Shown here one piece after another: positions 8,361 through 17,367 of a stretch of 55,884 nucleotides of DNA. Position 1 is the stretch's first letter, and the number at the start of each line of letters is the position of its first letter. Source of the stretch: Nioella sp. MMSF_3534 (GTDB taxonomy: Bacteria; Pseudomonadota; Alphaproteobacteria; Rhodobacterales; Rhodobacteraceae); the NCBI RefSeq assembly GCF_030732985.1, contig NZ_JASHJX010000028.1:1-55884 (forward strand). Reading direction: 5' to 3'. The notes under the pieces are model-generated. The model was not told the origin of the DNA and made no database searches. It worked only from the letters and a program-made list of their open reading frames with translations. The position numbers and the translations under genes were made by a program.

Positions 8361-9692
8361 ATGATGTGGCAAGCCCTGCAGGAAACCTCCCTTCAGCTTG
8401 GATGGGATTTCTACGGCCCCGTACTTATCTTCGTCGTTCTGGTCGCCCTGGCGGTGCCCGTTTGGGCCTCGATCGGTGTATCGACGATCCTCATGCTGGT
8501 CTGGTCCGGCGCGCTGCCGCTCAGCCTTTTGGGTGAAAAGCTCTTCAGCGGCATTGACGCCTTCGCGCTGACCGCCGTGCCCCTGTTCATCCTGACCGGT
8601 GACGTGCTGGTGCGCACCGGGTTGTCCCGAAAATTCCTCGACGTGGCCGAGGCGCTGACCTGTTGGGCGAAGGGCGGCTTTGGTTCTGCCACGGTTCTAG
8701 TCTGCGGCATGTTCGCGGCGATCTCGGGTTCCGACGCCGCCGGGGCCGCCGCCGTGGGCCGGATGACCATCGACCGTCTGGTCGAGAGCGGCTACCCGCG
8801 CCCCTATGCCTGTGCGCTTGTCGCGGCGGGGGCCTGTACCGGCATCCTCATTCCGCCCTCGATCGCCTATATCATCATCGGCCTTGTCCTGGGTATAGCG
8901 GTCTCGACCCTGTTCCTTGCTGCCCTCATTCCCGGCATCCTGATCCTGCTGTCGATCCTTGCGACCAACGTTGTCATGAACCGCCTCAACGCCTGGGAAG
9001 GCGGCGGCATCATGACCCCTGCGGAATGGCGTGCGAACCTGTGGCGGACGATCAAATCCGGCTGGTACGCCTTCCTCGTGCCCGGCATCATCTTCTACGG
9101 CATCTTCTCGGGTCGCCTGACCCCGACCGAGGCGGGCGCTGTCGCCGTGGTCGTGACCATCGTCATGGGCTTCATCCTTGGCACGCTGAAACTGTCGGAC
9201 TTCCCGGCCATGCTGGTCAGCTCCGCCAAGGTCAATGGGGTGATCCTGCCCATCATCGCGTTTTCCATCCCGCTGGCCGAGGCGCTCGCCATCATCGGCG
9301 TGCCGCAGGGCTTCGTGGGGGCGCTGACCTCGCTTTCCGACAACGAGTACGTGCTCATTGGCATGATGGTGCTGATCCTGATCGCGGCGGGCTGCGTCAT
9401 GGAAACCACGCCCAACATCGTGATCCTCGCGCCGATCCTGAAGCCGCTCGCTGACAATATCGGCATGAACGAGGTTCAGTTCTGCATCATGATGATCACC
9501 GCGCTCGGTGTGGGCTTCATCACCCCGCCGCTCGGGCTCAACCTCTTCGTGGTGTCAGGGATTACCGGCGAGTCGATCCTCAGGATCGCGCACCGGGCCA
9601 TCCCCTTCGTCTTCTTCATGCTGATCGTGACACTGCTGATCGCTTATGTCCCCGCGATCTCCACCACTCTTCTTCCCGAACTATACAGGTAA
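8361..9692 (+). CDS. dctM: TRAP transporter large permease DctM (HpsM-like)
   Basis: 443 residues, very hydrophobic, the usual length for a DctM. It shows family blocks such as 'LFILTGDVLVRTGLSRKFLD', 'AAISGSDAAGAAAVGRMTI', 'CTGILIPPSIAYIIIGLVLG' and 'GVGFITPPLGLNLFVVSGI'. It is the ion-coupled transport subunit. The GGGAGG site before the ATG at 8361 supports the start. The next gene, hpsN, begins 5 bp after its stop, so the two are cotranscribed. Confidence 0.93.
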   Translation: MMWQALQETSLQLGWDFYGPVLIFVVLVALAVPVWASIGVSTILMLVWSGALPLSLLGEKLFSGIDAFALTAVPLFILTGDVLVRTGLSRKFLDVAEALTCWAKGGFGSATVLVCGMFAAISGSDAAGAAAVGRMTIDRLVESGYPRPYACALVAAGACTGILIPPSIAYIIIGLVLGIAVSTLFLAALIPGILILLSILATNVVMNRLNAWEGGGIMTPAEWRANLWRTIKSGWYAFLVPGIIFYGIFSGRLTPTEAGAVAVVVTIVMGFILGTLKLSDFPAMLVSSAKVNGVILPIIAFSIPLAEALAIIGVPQGFVGALTSLSDNEYVLIGMMVLILIAAGCVMETTPNIVILAPILKPLADNIGMNEVQFCIMMITALGVGFITPPLGLNLFVVSGITGESILRIAHRAIPFVFFMLIVTLLIAYVPAISTTLLPELYR

Positions 9693-9697
9693 CCGAA

Positions 9698-11005
9698 ATG
9701 CCGAGAGAGTATCTCAAGAAAGCTACCCTGACCTCGAAAAGCGACGCCTCCGAGACGCACAAGATCGTGCAGGGCATCCTTGACGACATCGAGCAGGGCG
9801 GGGACGCCAAGGCACTGGAATATGCCGCGAAGTTCGACAAATACGAGGGCAGCATCATCCTGTCGCCCGAGGAAATCGAGGCTGCCTGCGCACTGGTGCC
9901 CGAAAAGCTCAAGGCCGATATCCGCTTTGCCCATGACAACGTGAAGCGTTTTGCCGAGCGTCAGAAGGAAACCGTCGCCAATGTGGAATACGAGGTGGTG
10001 CCGGGGCTGATCGCGGGGCAGAAGGCCATCCCCGTGGACGCAGCGGGCTGCTACGTGCCCGGCGGGCGTTACAGCCACGTCGCCAGCGCCATCATGACCG
10101 TGACCACCGCCAAGGTCGCGGGCTGCCGTCACATCACCGCCTGTTCGCCTCCGCATCCCGGCGTGGGCGTGGCACCCGCGATCATCTATGCAGCCCATAT
10201 CTGCGGCGCTGACAAGATCATGGCCATGGGCGGCGTGCAGGGCGTGGCGGCGATGACCTTCGGCCTCTTCGGTCTGCCCAAGGCCAACATCCTCGTCGGT
10301 CCCGGCAACCAGTTCGTGGCAGAGGCCAAGCGCATCCTCTTCGGTCGCGTCGGGATCGACATGATCGCAGGGCCAACCGACAGCTTGATCCTGGCCGACA
10401 GCACCGCCGATCCGATGGTGGTGGCGACCGATCTCGTGGGGCAGGCGGAGCATGGCTATAACTCGCCCGTCTGGCTGGTGACGGATGACCGCGCGCTGGC
10501 CGAGGAGGTCATGCGTCTGGTGCCCGAGTTGATCAACGATCTGCCCGAGGTCAACCGCGATAACGCCACCGCCGCCTGGCGCGACTATGCCGAGGTGATC
10601 CTCTGCGCGGATCGTGAGGAAATGGCGACCTGTTCCGACGATTACGCGCCGGAACACCTGACGGTGCAGGCCGAAGACCTCGATTGGTGGCTCGACCGGC
10701 TGACCTGCTACGGCTCGCTCTTCCTTGGGGAAGAAACCACCGTGGCCTTTGGCGACAAGGCGTCGGGGACGAACCACGTTCTGCCCACCTCGGGCGCGGC
10801 CAGCTATACCGGCGGGCTCAGCGTGCACAAATACATGAAGATCGTGACATGGCAGCGCGCCACGCGCGAAGGCGCCAAGCCCGTGGCCGAGGCCACTGCG
10901 CGCATCGCCCGGCTGGAGGGGATGGAGGGCCATGCCCGCACCGCCGATATCCGGTTGCACAAATATTTCCCCGACGAGGTCTTCGACCTCAGCGCCGAGG
11001 CCTGA
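9698..11005 (+). CDS. hpsN: Sulfopropanediol 3-dehydrogenase HpsN (histidinol dehydrogenase family)
   Basis: 435 residues, of HisD fold. All HisD zinc and catalytic positions are present: Q249 and H252 in 'VGQAEHG', E319-H320 in 'YAPEHLTV', D353 before 'ASGTNHVLP', and H412 in 'EGMEGHART'. Outside a his operon and next to a TRAP system and suyAB, the best call is HpsN, which oxidises (R)-DHPS with NAD+ in two steps to (R)-sulfolactate in the cytoplasm. This specificity is inferred from context; HisD homologues with other substrates exist. The next gene starts 1 nt after the stop. Confidence 0.85.
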   Translation: MPREYLKKATLTSKSDASETHKIVQGILDDIEQGGDAKALEYAAKFDKYEGSIILSPEEIEAACALVPEKLKADIRFAHDNVKRFAERQKETVANVEYEVVPGLIAGQKAIPVDAAGCYVPGGRYSHVASAIMTVTTAKVAGCRHITACSPPHPGVGVAPAIIYAAHICGADKIMAMGGVQGVAAMTFGLFGLPKANILVGPGNQFVAEAKRILFGRVGIDMIAGPTDSLILADSTADPMVVATDLVGQAEHGYNSPVWLVTDDRALAEEVMRLVPELINDLPEVNRDNATAAWRDYAEVILCADREEMATCSDDYAPEHLTVQAEDLDWWLDRLTCYGSLFLGEETTVAFGDKASGTNHVLPTSGAASYTGGLSVHKYMKIVTWQRATREGAKPVAEATARIARLEGMEGHARTADIRLHKYFPDEVFDLSAEA

Positions 11006-11006
11006 C

Positions 11007-11768
11007 ATGGACAACCCATCCGGCCTCTTCGACCTGACGGGCCGCGTGGCCTGCGTCACCGGGGCCAGTTCCGGCCTCGGGCGTCGGGCCGCGTCGGTTC
11101 TGGCGGCGGCGGGCGCTTGCGTCGTGGGCGTTGCCCGCCGGGCCGAGGCGCTGGCCGACTGGCAGGCGGAAACCGGCGAGCGGGCCGCCGTGGTGGCCTG
11201 CGACCTTGCCGACCGCGTAGCGCGCGAGGGACTGGCCGAGCGTCTCTCCGCCCCTTTTGGTGCGCCCGATATCCTCGTGACGGCGGCGGGGATCAACACC
11301 CGTCAGCCCGCTGACGAGGTCACGGAAGCAGGCTGGGACGTCACGCTGGAGCTGAACCTCTCGGTGCCCTTCTTCCTTGCGCAGATGCTGGCGCCGGGGA
11401 TGAAGGAAAAAGGCTGGGGCCGGATCGTCAACTTCGCTTCGCTGCAATCCACTCGGGCGTTTCCGGGCGGCATCGCCTACGGCGCCAGCAAGGGCGGCAT
11501 CGCGCAGCTGACGCGTGCCATGGCCGAGGCCTGGTCGCCCCACGGCATCACGGCAAACGCCATCGGGCCGGGGTTCTTCCCGACCGAGCTGACGGGGGCC
11601 GTGTTCAGCGACCCGGACCGCGCCGCCCGCAACGCGGCGCAAACCTGCATCGGCCGCAACGGGGCACTCAGCGACATCGACGGGCCGCTTCTGTTCCTGG
11701 CCTCGAACGCCTCGTCCTACGTGACCGGGCAAATCCTGATGGTGGACGGGGGGTTCACGGCCAAATGA
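11007..11768 (+). CDS. hpsO: SDR dehydrogenase, HpsO-like DHPS 2-dehydrogenase
   Basis: 253 residues, classical short-chain dehydrogenase/reductase. The NAD(P)-binding 'TGASSGLG' is at residues 18-25, and the catalytic triad is S145, Y158 and K162 ('AYGASKGG'). In described DHPS clusters an SDR (HpsO) and a zinc-type dehydrogenase (HpsP) interconvert DHPS enantiomers through the 2-keto compound so that HpsN can use both. The gene order here (hpsN, SDR, MDR, suyAB) fits that role. The ATG at 11007 is preceded by a GAGG inside the hpsN end; the longer frame from 10932 overlaps hpsN and is rejected. The end overlaps hpsP by ATGA. Confidence 0.78.
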   Translation: MDNPSGLFDLTGRVACVTGASSGLGRRAASVLAAAGACVVGVARRAEALADWQAETGERAAVVACDLADRVAREGLAERLSAPFGAPDILVTAAGINTRQPADEVTEAGWDVTLELNLSVPFFLAQMLAPGMKEKGWGRIVNFASLQSTRAFPGGIAYGASKGGIAQLTRAMAEAWSPHGITANAIGPGFFPTELTGAVFSDPDRAARNAAQTCIGRNGALSDIDGPLLFLASNASSYVTGQILMVDGGFTAK

Positions 11769-12754
11769 AAGCACTTGTCTATACCGGGCCCGAGGCCCTG
11801 ATGGTCACCGACTGCCCCGATCCGGTTGCGGGCGCGGGCGAGGTCATGATCCGCGTCGACAGTGTCGGCATCTGCGGGTCCGACATGCATGCCTTTCTGG
11901 GCCATGACGAACGCCGCCCCGCGCCGCTGATCCTGGGCCACGAGGCAGCAGGCGTGATCATGGGCGGCGCGCGCGATGGTGAACGGGTGACGATCAATCC
12001 GCTTGTCACCTGCGGCAGCTGCAAGCCCTGCACCACGGGGCGCGAGAACCTCTGCACCAGCCGCCAAATCATCTCCATGCCGCCGCGAGAAGGCGCGTTT
12101 GCGCAGCTTGTAGCGATGCCCGAAGGCAACCTTGTGACCGTGCCCGACCACGTGACGCTGGAACAGGCCTCGCTGGCCGAACCCATTGCCTGCGGCTGGC
12201 ATACGGTGCGTCTGGCGCTCGACGTGCTGCGTGATGAGCCGCGCGAGGGCCTCACGGCCCTTGTCATTGGTGGCGGTCCCATCGGCGTCGGTGCCGCGCT
12301 CAGTCTGAATGCACAGGGTGTTCCGCAGGTGCAGGTGATCGAACCCAACCCGATCCGGGCCGAATACCTGAAGACACGCGGCTTCGACGTGATCGCGCCC
12401 GACGATCTGGCCGCCGGTCACATGGTCGATCTGGTGATCGACGGGGTGGGCTACCCCGCCACCCGCGCCACCGCCTCGGCCCATACCCGCCCCGGCGGCG
12501 TGATCGGCCATATCGGGCTTGGGGCCTCCGAAGGCGGGCTCGATATCCGGCGGATGACCCTGCAGGAGATCACCTTCATCGGCACCTACACCTACACCGC
12601 ACAGGATTTCCGCGACACCTGCGCGGCCATGTTCTCCGGCGCGCTCGGTCCCCTCGACTGGACCGAAACGCGCCACCTGGCAGAAGGCCAGCAGGCCTTT
12701 GCCGACATCCGGGGCGGACAGGTTCCTGCCCCGAAAATCATTCTCAAACCCTGA
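11765..12754 (+). CDS. hpsP: Zinc-dependent alcohol dehydrogenase, HpsP-like
   Basis: 329 residues, medium-chain dehydrogenase. Catalytic zinc ligands are C37 ('GICGSDMHAF'), H59 and E60 ('ILGHEAAG'); the structural zinc lobe has four cysteines in 'VTCGSCKPCTTGRENLC' (83, 86, 89, 97). The Rossmann motif is 'VIGGGPIGVGAAL'. It is translationally coupled to the SDR by a 4-nt overlap. The likely role is the second DHPS 2-dehydrogenase in enantiomer interconversion; related sorbitol or galactitol dehydrogenases are the main alternative if the context is ignored. Confidence 0.78.
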   Translation: MKALVYTGPEALMVTDCPDPVAGAGEVMIRVDSVGICGSDMHAFLGHDERRPAPLILGHEAAGVIMGGARDGERVTINPLVTCGSCKPCTTGRENLCTSRQIISMPPREGAFAQLVAMPEGNLVTVPDHVTLEQASLAEPIACGWHTVRLALDVLRDEPREGLTALVIGGGPIGVGAALSLNAQGVPQVQVIEPNPIRAEYLKTRGFDVIAPDDLAAGHMVDLVIDGVGYPATRATASAHTRPGGVIGHIGLGASEGGLDIRRMTLQEITFIGTYTYTAQDFRDTCAAMFSGALGPLDWTETRHLAEGQQAFADIRGGQVPAPKIILKP

Positions 12755-12772
12755 CACGAGGAAAGAAGACCA

Positions 12773-13063
12773 ATGTCAAACATCCCGCATCTTCTGGTGC
12801 ATGATCACGAAGACAATGTCGGCGTGGTCGTGGTCGAGGGGCTCACCGCAGGCACCGAGATGTTCTGCTGCGTGACCCATGACAACTCCACCTTCACGCT
12901 GACCGCCGGGGCGGATGTGCCGATCGGGCACAAGATCGCGCTCAAGGACCTCAAGGAAGGCGACACCGCCATCAAGTACGGCGAGGACATCGGCAAGATC
13001 ATCGCCGACATCCCCAAGGGCGCGCATGTGCACACCCACAACTGTAAAACCAAGCGCTGGTAA
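12773..13063 (+). CDS. suyA: (2R)-sulfolactate sulfo-lyase subunit alpha SuyA
   Basis: A 96-residue SAF-domain protein of the UxaA N-terminal type: 'LLVHDHEDNVGVVVVEGLTA' at the start and 'GADVPIGHKIALKDLKEGDT' in the middle, ending 'GAHVHTHNCKTKRW'. It is separate from the large subunit, as in known SuyA/SuyB pairs. With SuyB it removes sulfite from sulfolactate, leaving pyruvate. It has a good GAGGAAAG site and lies 12 bp before suyB. Confidence 0.85.
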   Translation: MSNIPHLLVHDHEDNVGVVVVEGLTAGTEMFCCVTHDNSTFTLTAGADVPIGHKIALKDLKEGDTAIKYGEDIGKIIADIPKGAHVHTHNCKTKRW

Positions 13064-13075
13064 GGAGCCAAGGAC

Positions 13076-14257
13076 ATGGCATCGAAATATTCCAACATCA
13101 CCTTCATGGGATACCGGCGCGAAAACGGCCGCGTGGGTGTGCGTAATCACGTGATCATCCTGCCTGTGGATGACATCTCGAACGCGGCCTGTGAGGCCGT
13201 GGCCAACAACGTCAAGGGCACGATGGCGCTGCCCCACGCCTATGGCCGCCTCCAGTTCGGTGAAGACCTCGAAACCCATTTCCGCACCATGATCGGTACC
13301 GGGTCCAACCCCAATGTGCATTCGGTCGTGGTGATCGGGATCGAGCCGGAATGGACCCGCCGCATTGCCGACGGCATCCGCACCACCGGCAAGGAAGTGG
13401 CCGAGTTCTCGATCGAACAGAAGGGCGATTTCGAAACCATCCGCGCCGCCAGTTGGGCCGCCAAGGACTTCGTCCACAAGGCCACCGAGGTGCAACGCGA
13501 AGAGTGCTCGATCTCGGAACTGTGGGTTTCCACCAAATGCGGCGAATCCGACACCACCACCGGTCTCGGCTCCTGCCCGACGGTCGGCAACATGTATGAC
13601 AAGCTGCTGCCCGAAGGGATCACCGGCTTCTTCGGGGAGACCTCGGAAATCACCGGGGCGGAGCATATCTGCCAGAAGCGCGCGATCAACGAGGAAGTGG
13701 GCGAGCGCTGGTACAAGATGTGGAAGGCCTATCAGGACGAGGTGATCTTCGCCCACCAGACCGATGACCTTTCCGACAGCCAGCCCACCAAGGGCAACAT
13801 CCTGGGCGGCCTGACGACCATCGAGGAAAAGGCGCTTGGCAATCTCGAAAAGATCGGTCGCACGTCGCAATATATCGACATCCTCGACCCGGCCGAGCAG
13901 CCCTCGTCGGGCAACGGGCTCTACTTCATGGACAGCTCCTCGGCCGCGGCCGAATGCGTGACTCTGATGGCCGCCGGTGGCGCCGTGATCCACACCTTCC
14001 CCACCGGGCAGGGCAATGTGGTCGGCAACCCGATCGTTCCGGTGATCAAGATCACCGCGAACCCGCGCACCGTGCGCACCATGGGTGAGCATATCGACGT
14101 GGACGTGTCGGGCATCCTGCGCCGCGACCAGACCATCGACGAGGCGGGCGACGCCCTGATCGAGATGATCCGGCGCACCGCCAATGGCCGCAACACGGCG
14201 GCGGAGGCGCTCGGGCACCGGGAATTCTCGATGACCAAGCTTTATCGCAGCGCGTAA
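13076..14257 (+). CDS. suyB: (2R)-sulfolactate sulfo-lyase subunit beta SuyB
   Basis: 393 residues, UxaA/altronate dehydratase large-subunit family. Typical blocks are '[20 protein letters not shown]', '[20 protein letters not shown]' with likely iron-binding cysteines, '[20 protein letters not shown]' and '[20 protein letters not shown]'. The family splits beta-hydroxy acids with iron; the split alpha/beta form next to hpsN points to sulfolactate sulfo-lyase rather than altronate or galactarate dehydratase. The product sulfite needs oxidation or export, but no gene for that is in the window. TAAGGAG precedes the ATG. Confidence 0.86.
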   Translation: MASKYSNITFMGYRRENGRVGVRNHVIILPVDDISNAACEAVANNVKGTMALPHAYGRLQFGEDLETHFRTMIGTGSNPNVHSVVVIGIEPEWTRRIADGIRTTGKEVAEFSIEQKGDFETIRAASWAAKDFVHKATEVQREECSISELWVSTKCGESDTTTGLGSCPTVGNMYDKLLPEGITGFFGETSEITGAEHICQKRAINEEVGERWYKMWKAYQDEVIFAHQTDDLSDSQPTKGNILGGLTTIEEKALGNLEKIGRTSQYIDILDPAEQPSSGNGLYFMDSSSAAAECVTLMAAGGAVIHTFPTGQGNVVGNPIVPVIKITANPRTVRTMGEHIDVDVSGILRRDQTIDEAGDALIEMIRRTANGRNTAAEALGHREFSMTKLYRSA

Positions 14258-14266
14258 GCGCCCCGA

Positions 14267-14294
14267 CCGGGCGGCGGATTTCCCTGCCGCCCGG
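14267..14294 (+). terminator. Hairpin between suyB and the sulfolactate dehydrogenase gene
   Basis: A 9-bp perfect stem (14267-14275 with 14286-14294) starts 10 bp after the suyB stop. There is no T-run, so partial termination or mRNA stabilisation is more likely than full termination. Confidence 0.5.
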
Positions 14295-14317
14295 CACCAG
14301 ATCACGGACCCCGAGCC

Positions 14318-15340
14318 ATGACCCAGACCACCCGTATCGGCATGGCCGATGCGACCGACCTTCTGTTTCGCGCCTTCCGCGCCACGGGCCTGACCGGCGA
14401 CGCCGCCCGGTCGGTGGCCGTGGCGCTCGTGCAGGCCGAGGCGGAGGGGCAGGTGGGCCACGGGTTTTCCCGGTTGGCCGACTACATGGCGCAGGCCCGA
14501 TCTGGAAAGGTCAATGCCGGGGCTGTTCCCCGCGTCCAAACGCTTTCGCCCACGCAACTGGCCGTCGATGCCGATCACGGCTTCGCCTTCCCCGCGCTCG
14601 ATCTGGGCATCGCAGAGGGGCTGAGGGTGGCTGGCGAGCTTGGTTTGGCCTCGGTGGCCATCACCCGATCCCACCACGCAGGCGCATTGTCCGTGCAGGT
14701 GGACCGGATCGCGCGGGCGGGCTTCATTGGCCTCATGATGGCCAATACCCCCAAGGCGATTGCGCCATGGGGCGGGTCCGCGCCGGTCTATGGCACCAAC
14801 CCGATTGCCTTCGCGGTCCCCCGAGAAAATGCCGATCCGCTGGTCATCGACCTGTCGCTGTCGCAAGTGGCGCGCGGCAAGCTCATGCATGCCCGCAAGA
14901 CGGGCCAGCCGATCCCGGAAGGCTGGGCATTGGATGCCGAGGGCCAGCCAACGACGGACCCGGAGGCGGCGCTGCAAGGCTCCATGATGCCCATTGGCGG
15001 GGCCAAGGGCACGGCGCTGGCGCTGATGGTCGAGATCCTGTCCACGGTCCTGACAAGTGCTGCTTTCAGCGCCGAGGCCGGGTCCTTCTTCACCGCCGAC
15101 GGTCCACCCCCCGGCGTCGGGCAATTCCTGCTGATCCTGCGGCCAGACAGCCCTGCACATGATTTCGCCGCGCGGCTGGAAACGCTTCTGTCGCTTGTAA
15201 CGGGTGAAGACGGCACACGCCTGCCCGGAGAGAGGCGGCTAAAGCAGCTGCGGGCGGCCCAACTGGACGGGCTGACCGTGCCGGTCCACTATCTTGCCAT
15301 TGCCCACGAACTGGCCGATCGCCCGGCGGCCCAGGCCTAG
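14318..15340 (+). CDS. comC: Ldh-family (malate/L-sulfolactate type) dehydrogenase, ComC/SlcD-like
   Basis: 340 residues of the MDH2/LDH2 family, which has its own non-Rossmann NAD(P) fold. Recognisable blocks are 'AEGQVGHGFSRLADYM', 'VAITRSHHAGALSVQVDRI' with the conserved histidine pair, and 'APVYGTNPIAFAVPRE'. ComC of this family is a sulfolactate dehydrogenase (sulfolactate/sulfopyruvate). Together with a second dehydrogenase it could convert the sulfolactate enantiomer that SuyAB cannot use. The exact substrate is inferred from position in the operon. The symbol is by analogy. Confidence 0.75.
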   Translation: MTQTTRIGMADATDLLFRAFRATGLTGDAARSVAVALVQAEAEGQVGHGFSRLADYMAQARSGKVNAGAVPRVQTLSPTQLAVDADHGFAFPALDLGIAEGLRVAGELGLASVAITRSHHAGALSVQVDRIARAGFIGLMMANTPKAIAPWGGSAPVYGTNPIAFAVPRENADPLVIDLSLSQVARGKLMHARKTGQPIPEGWALDAEGQPTTDPEAALQGSMMPIGGAKGTALALMVEILSTVLTSAAFSAEAGSFFTADGPPPGVGQFLLILRPDSPAHDFAARLETLLSLVTGEDGTRLPGERRLKQLRAAQLDGLTVPVHYLAIAHELADRPAAQA

Positions 15341-15356
15341 GAAAGGGAGAAACCCC

Positions 15357-15761
15357 ATGTACAAGAAGATTATCGTCTCACTGGCACTCGATCAGGGCTT
15401 TGCCCCCACAGCGCTGGAACTTGCCCGCAAGCTGAAGGATGACGGAGGCGAGATTATCGCGCTCCATGTGTTCGAACCGCTGCACGGATCAGTGAGGGCC
15501 TATGTGCCCGATGAGGTTGTTCGGCAGGCGCTGGACAAGGTGCGCGCCGGTCTGGCCGAACGCATCGGCGACGCGGATGACGTGACGCCGATAATCATCA
15601 AGGGTCACTCGGGCCGCGACGTGACGGATTACGCCGCGAAAGAGGGCGCGGACCTGATCATCGTCGGTTCGCACAAGCCCGGCATTGGCGACTACCTGCT
15701 CGGCTCCACCTCTGCCCGGATCGTGCGCCACGCGCCTTGCGCCGTGCATGTGCTGCGCTGA
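15357..15761 (+). CDS. Universal stress protein (UspA), TRAP-associated TeaD-like
   Basis: 134 residues. The UspA ATP-binding signature G-2x-G-9x-G(S/T) is seen as 'GSHKPGIGDYLLGSTSARIV' near the C-terminus, so it probably binds ATP. UspA proteins encoded with TRAP transporters, for example TeaD of the ectoine TRAP system, modulate transport. The start at 15357 has GGGAGAAA upstream; the longer frame from 15294 lies inside the preceding gene. It is the last gene of the operon; its stop abuts the stop of the convergent oxidoreductase. Confidence 0.85.
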   Translation: MYKKIIVSLALDQGFAPTALELARKLKDDGGEIIALHVFEPLHGSVRAYVPDEVVRQALDKVRAGLAERIGDADDVTPIIIKGHSGRDVTDYAAKEGADLIIVGSHKPGIGDYLLGSTSARIVRHAPCAVHVLR

Positions 15762-16721
15762 TCAGGGCGTGACGACGACCTTGCCCGTGGATTTGCGGGA
15801 CTTGAGCAGCGCCAGGGCGTCGGCAGCCTGATCCAACGGATAGACAGCGCCGATATGGGGCTTGAGACCACCGGCCTCGTACATGGCGAACAGTTGCGCG
15901 AGGCTGCGGGTCAGCACCTCGGGTGCGAATGTCAGGTAGCCGCCCCAGTAAAGCCCGATCACGTCGAGATTCTTCACCAGCAGGATATTGGCGGGGATCT
16001 GGGGCACCTCGCCGCTGGCAAATCCGACGGGAATGAGCCGCCCGCCGGGATTGGTCGCGCGCAGCGCCGCCTTGAACTGATCGCCGCCCACGGCGTCATA
16101 GACCACATCCGCGCCGCCAAGCGCCTTCACCTCGGCCCGGATATCCTGCGTTTCGCTGTCAATCAGATGCGTGGCCCCGGCGGATCTGGCCACCTCCAGC
16201 TTGGCCGCCCCGCGCGCGCAGGCGATGACCTCCGCCCCCATCCGCGCGCCAATCTCCACCGCCGTCAGCCCGACGCCGCCAGCCGCGCCAAGCACCAGCA
16301 ATCGTTCGCCCTTTTGAAGCCGCGCCCGGTGCCCAAGCGCCAGGTGCGAGGTGCCATAGGCCACGAGGAACCCCGCCGCCGCCTCGAAGGACATCACATC
16401 GGGGATGGGGGTCATCCGGTCGACCGGAAAGCACCCCGCCTCGGCCAGCCCGCCCTGGCCCGCAAAGACCGCCACCCGCGTGCCGGGGGCGGGGCCGTCC
16501 GTGTCGGGGCCAAGTGCCTCGACCGTGCCCGCGATTTCCATGCCCATGGTGAAGGGCAGCTCCGGCGTGTCCTGATAGCTTCCCTTCAGCATCAGCAGAT
16601 CCGCGAAATTGAGCCCGCAGGCCGCGATCCGCACCAGGGCTTCACCCTGTCTCGGGGTGGGGGTGTCGATATCCTCCACGGCGGGGGCGGTGTCGAAACG
16701 GCTCAGTCGAAAGGCGCGCAT
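15762..16721 (-). CDS. NADPH:quinone oxidoreductase family protein (MDR)
   Basis: 319 residues, zinc-free medium-chain reductase. It begins 'MRAFRLSRFDTAPAVEDID', has the GroES-like 'AACGLNFADLLMLKGSY' and 'PFTMGMEIAGTVEALGPD', and the cofactor motif 'VLGAAGGVGLTAVEIGARMG'. No structural-zinc cysteine lobe is present, which fits quinone reductases that use NADPH. The ATG at 16721 has an AGGAGG site. It is convergent with the DHPS operon and not obviously part of it. Confidence 0.85.
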   Translation of the reverse strand: MRAFRLSRFDTAPAVEDIDTPTPRQGEALVRIAACGLNFADLLMLKGSYQDTPELPFTMGMEIAGTVEALGPDTDGPAPGTRVAVFAGQGGLAEAGCFPVDRMTPIPDVMSFEAAAGFLVAYGTSHLALGHRARLQKGERLLVLGAAGGVGLTAVEIGARMGAEVIACARGAAKLEVARSAGATHLIDSETQDIRAEVKALGGADVVYDAVGGDQFKAALRATNPGGRLIPVGFASGEVPQIPANILLVKNLDVIGLYWGGYLTFAPEVLTRSLAQLFAMYEAGGLKPHIGAVYPLDQAADALALLKSRKSTGKVVVTP

Positions 16722-16932
16722 TGCGGATCCTCCTGCGGGACATTCAACGCAAGCTAGCGCCCCTGCGCCGCGATGCAACCGGGACAATGCGTCCTAATGC
16801 ATTTCACCGCGAAGGATTTTATTGTGCGTGACAAGTACATCGGGCGACGTGACATCCGACCGTGCAACCCTATCTAGATCCAGTAGCCTGCCAGAGTGCA
16901 GGACCCGCCAGCCGCTGCGACAGGAGACAGCC

Positions 16933-17298
16933 ATGAAACACCCGGTAGATATCCATGTTGGCAAACGTGTGCGCCACCGCCGCTGGATGGTGGGGATGAC
17001 ACAGCAGCAACTGGCCGAGCGGGTCGGCATCAAGTTCCAGCAGATCCAGAAATACGAGACTGGCATGAACCGTGTCAGCGCGTCCCGCATGTGGGAAATC
17101 GCCGCCGCGCTGGAGGTGCCTGTCAGCTTCTTCTTCGAGGGGCTCGAAGGTGGCGTGGATGCGGGCACAGCGCTGCCCGGCGACGTGCTGGCCGACAAGG
17201 AAGCGCAGGAACTGGTGCGCTCTTACTACGCGATACCGGAAAACCAGCGCCGCCAGCTGTTCGAACTGGCCCGCGTGCTGTCGGGCGCCGCTGCCTGA
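16933..17298 (+). CDS. XRE-family helix-turn-helix regulator
   Basis: 121 residues. The Cro/CI-type HTH occupies residues 9-63: 'VGKRVRHRRWMVGMTQQQLA', then 'ERVGIKFQQIQKYETGMNRV' and 'LWEI'-like 'MWEIAAALEVPVSFFFEGL'. The C-terminal 50 residues carry a helical tail 'QELVRSYYAIPENQRRQLFE'. Similar proteins are frequent in Rhodobacteraceae, but I cannot name its targets. The start at 16933 has AGGAG upstream; the longer frame from 16822 has none. It is followed after 69 bp by the phosphatase gene, on the same strand. Confidence 0.88.
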   Translation: MKHPVDIHVGKRVRHRRWMVGMTQQQLAERVGIKFQQIQKYETGMNRVSASRMWEIAAALEVPVSFFFEGLEGGVDAGTALPGDVLADKEAQELVRSYYAIPENQRRQLFELARVLSGAAA

Positions 17299-17367
17299 GC
17301 CTTGGCTTGACGGGGCGCGCGCCCCGTGCCACCCGAGGCGGGAGCTTTCCGCAAGACAGGCCCGCCC

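Noticed and set aside
12776-15160. 794-residue open frame on the minus strand
   Set aside because: It lies opposite hpsP-end, suyA, suyB and comC, which have clear family matches; long antisense frames are normal in GC-rich DNA.
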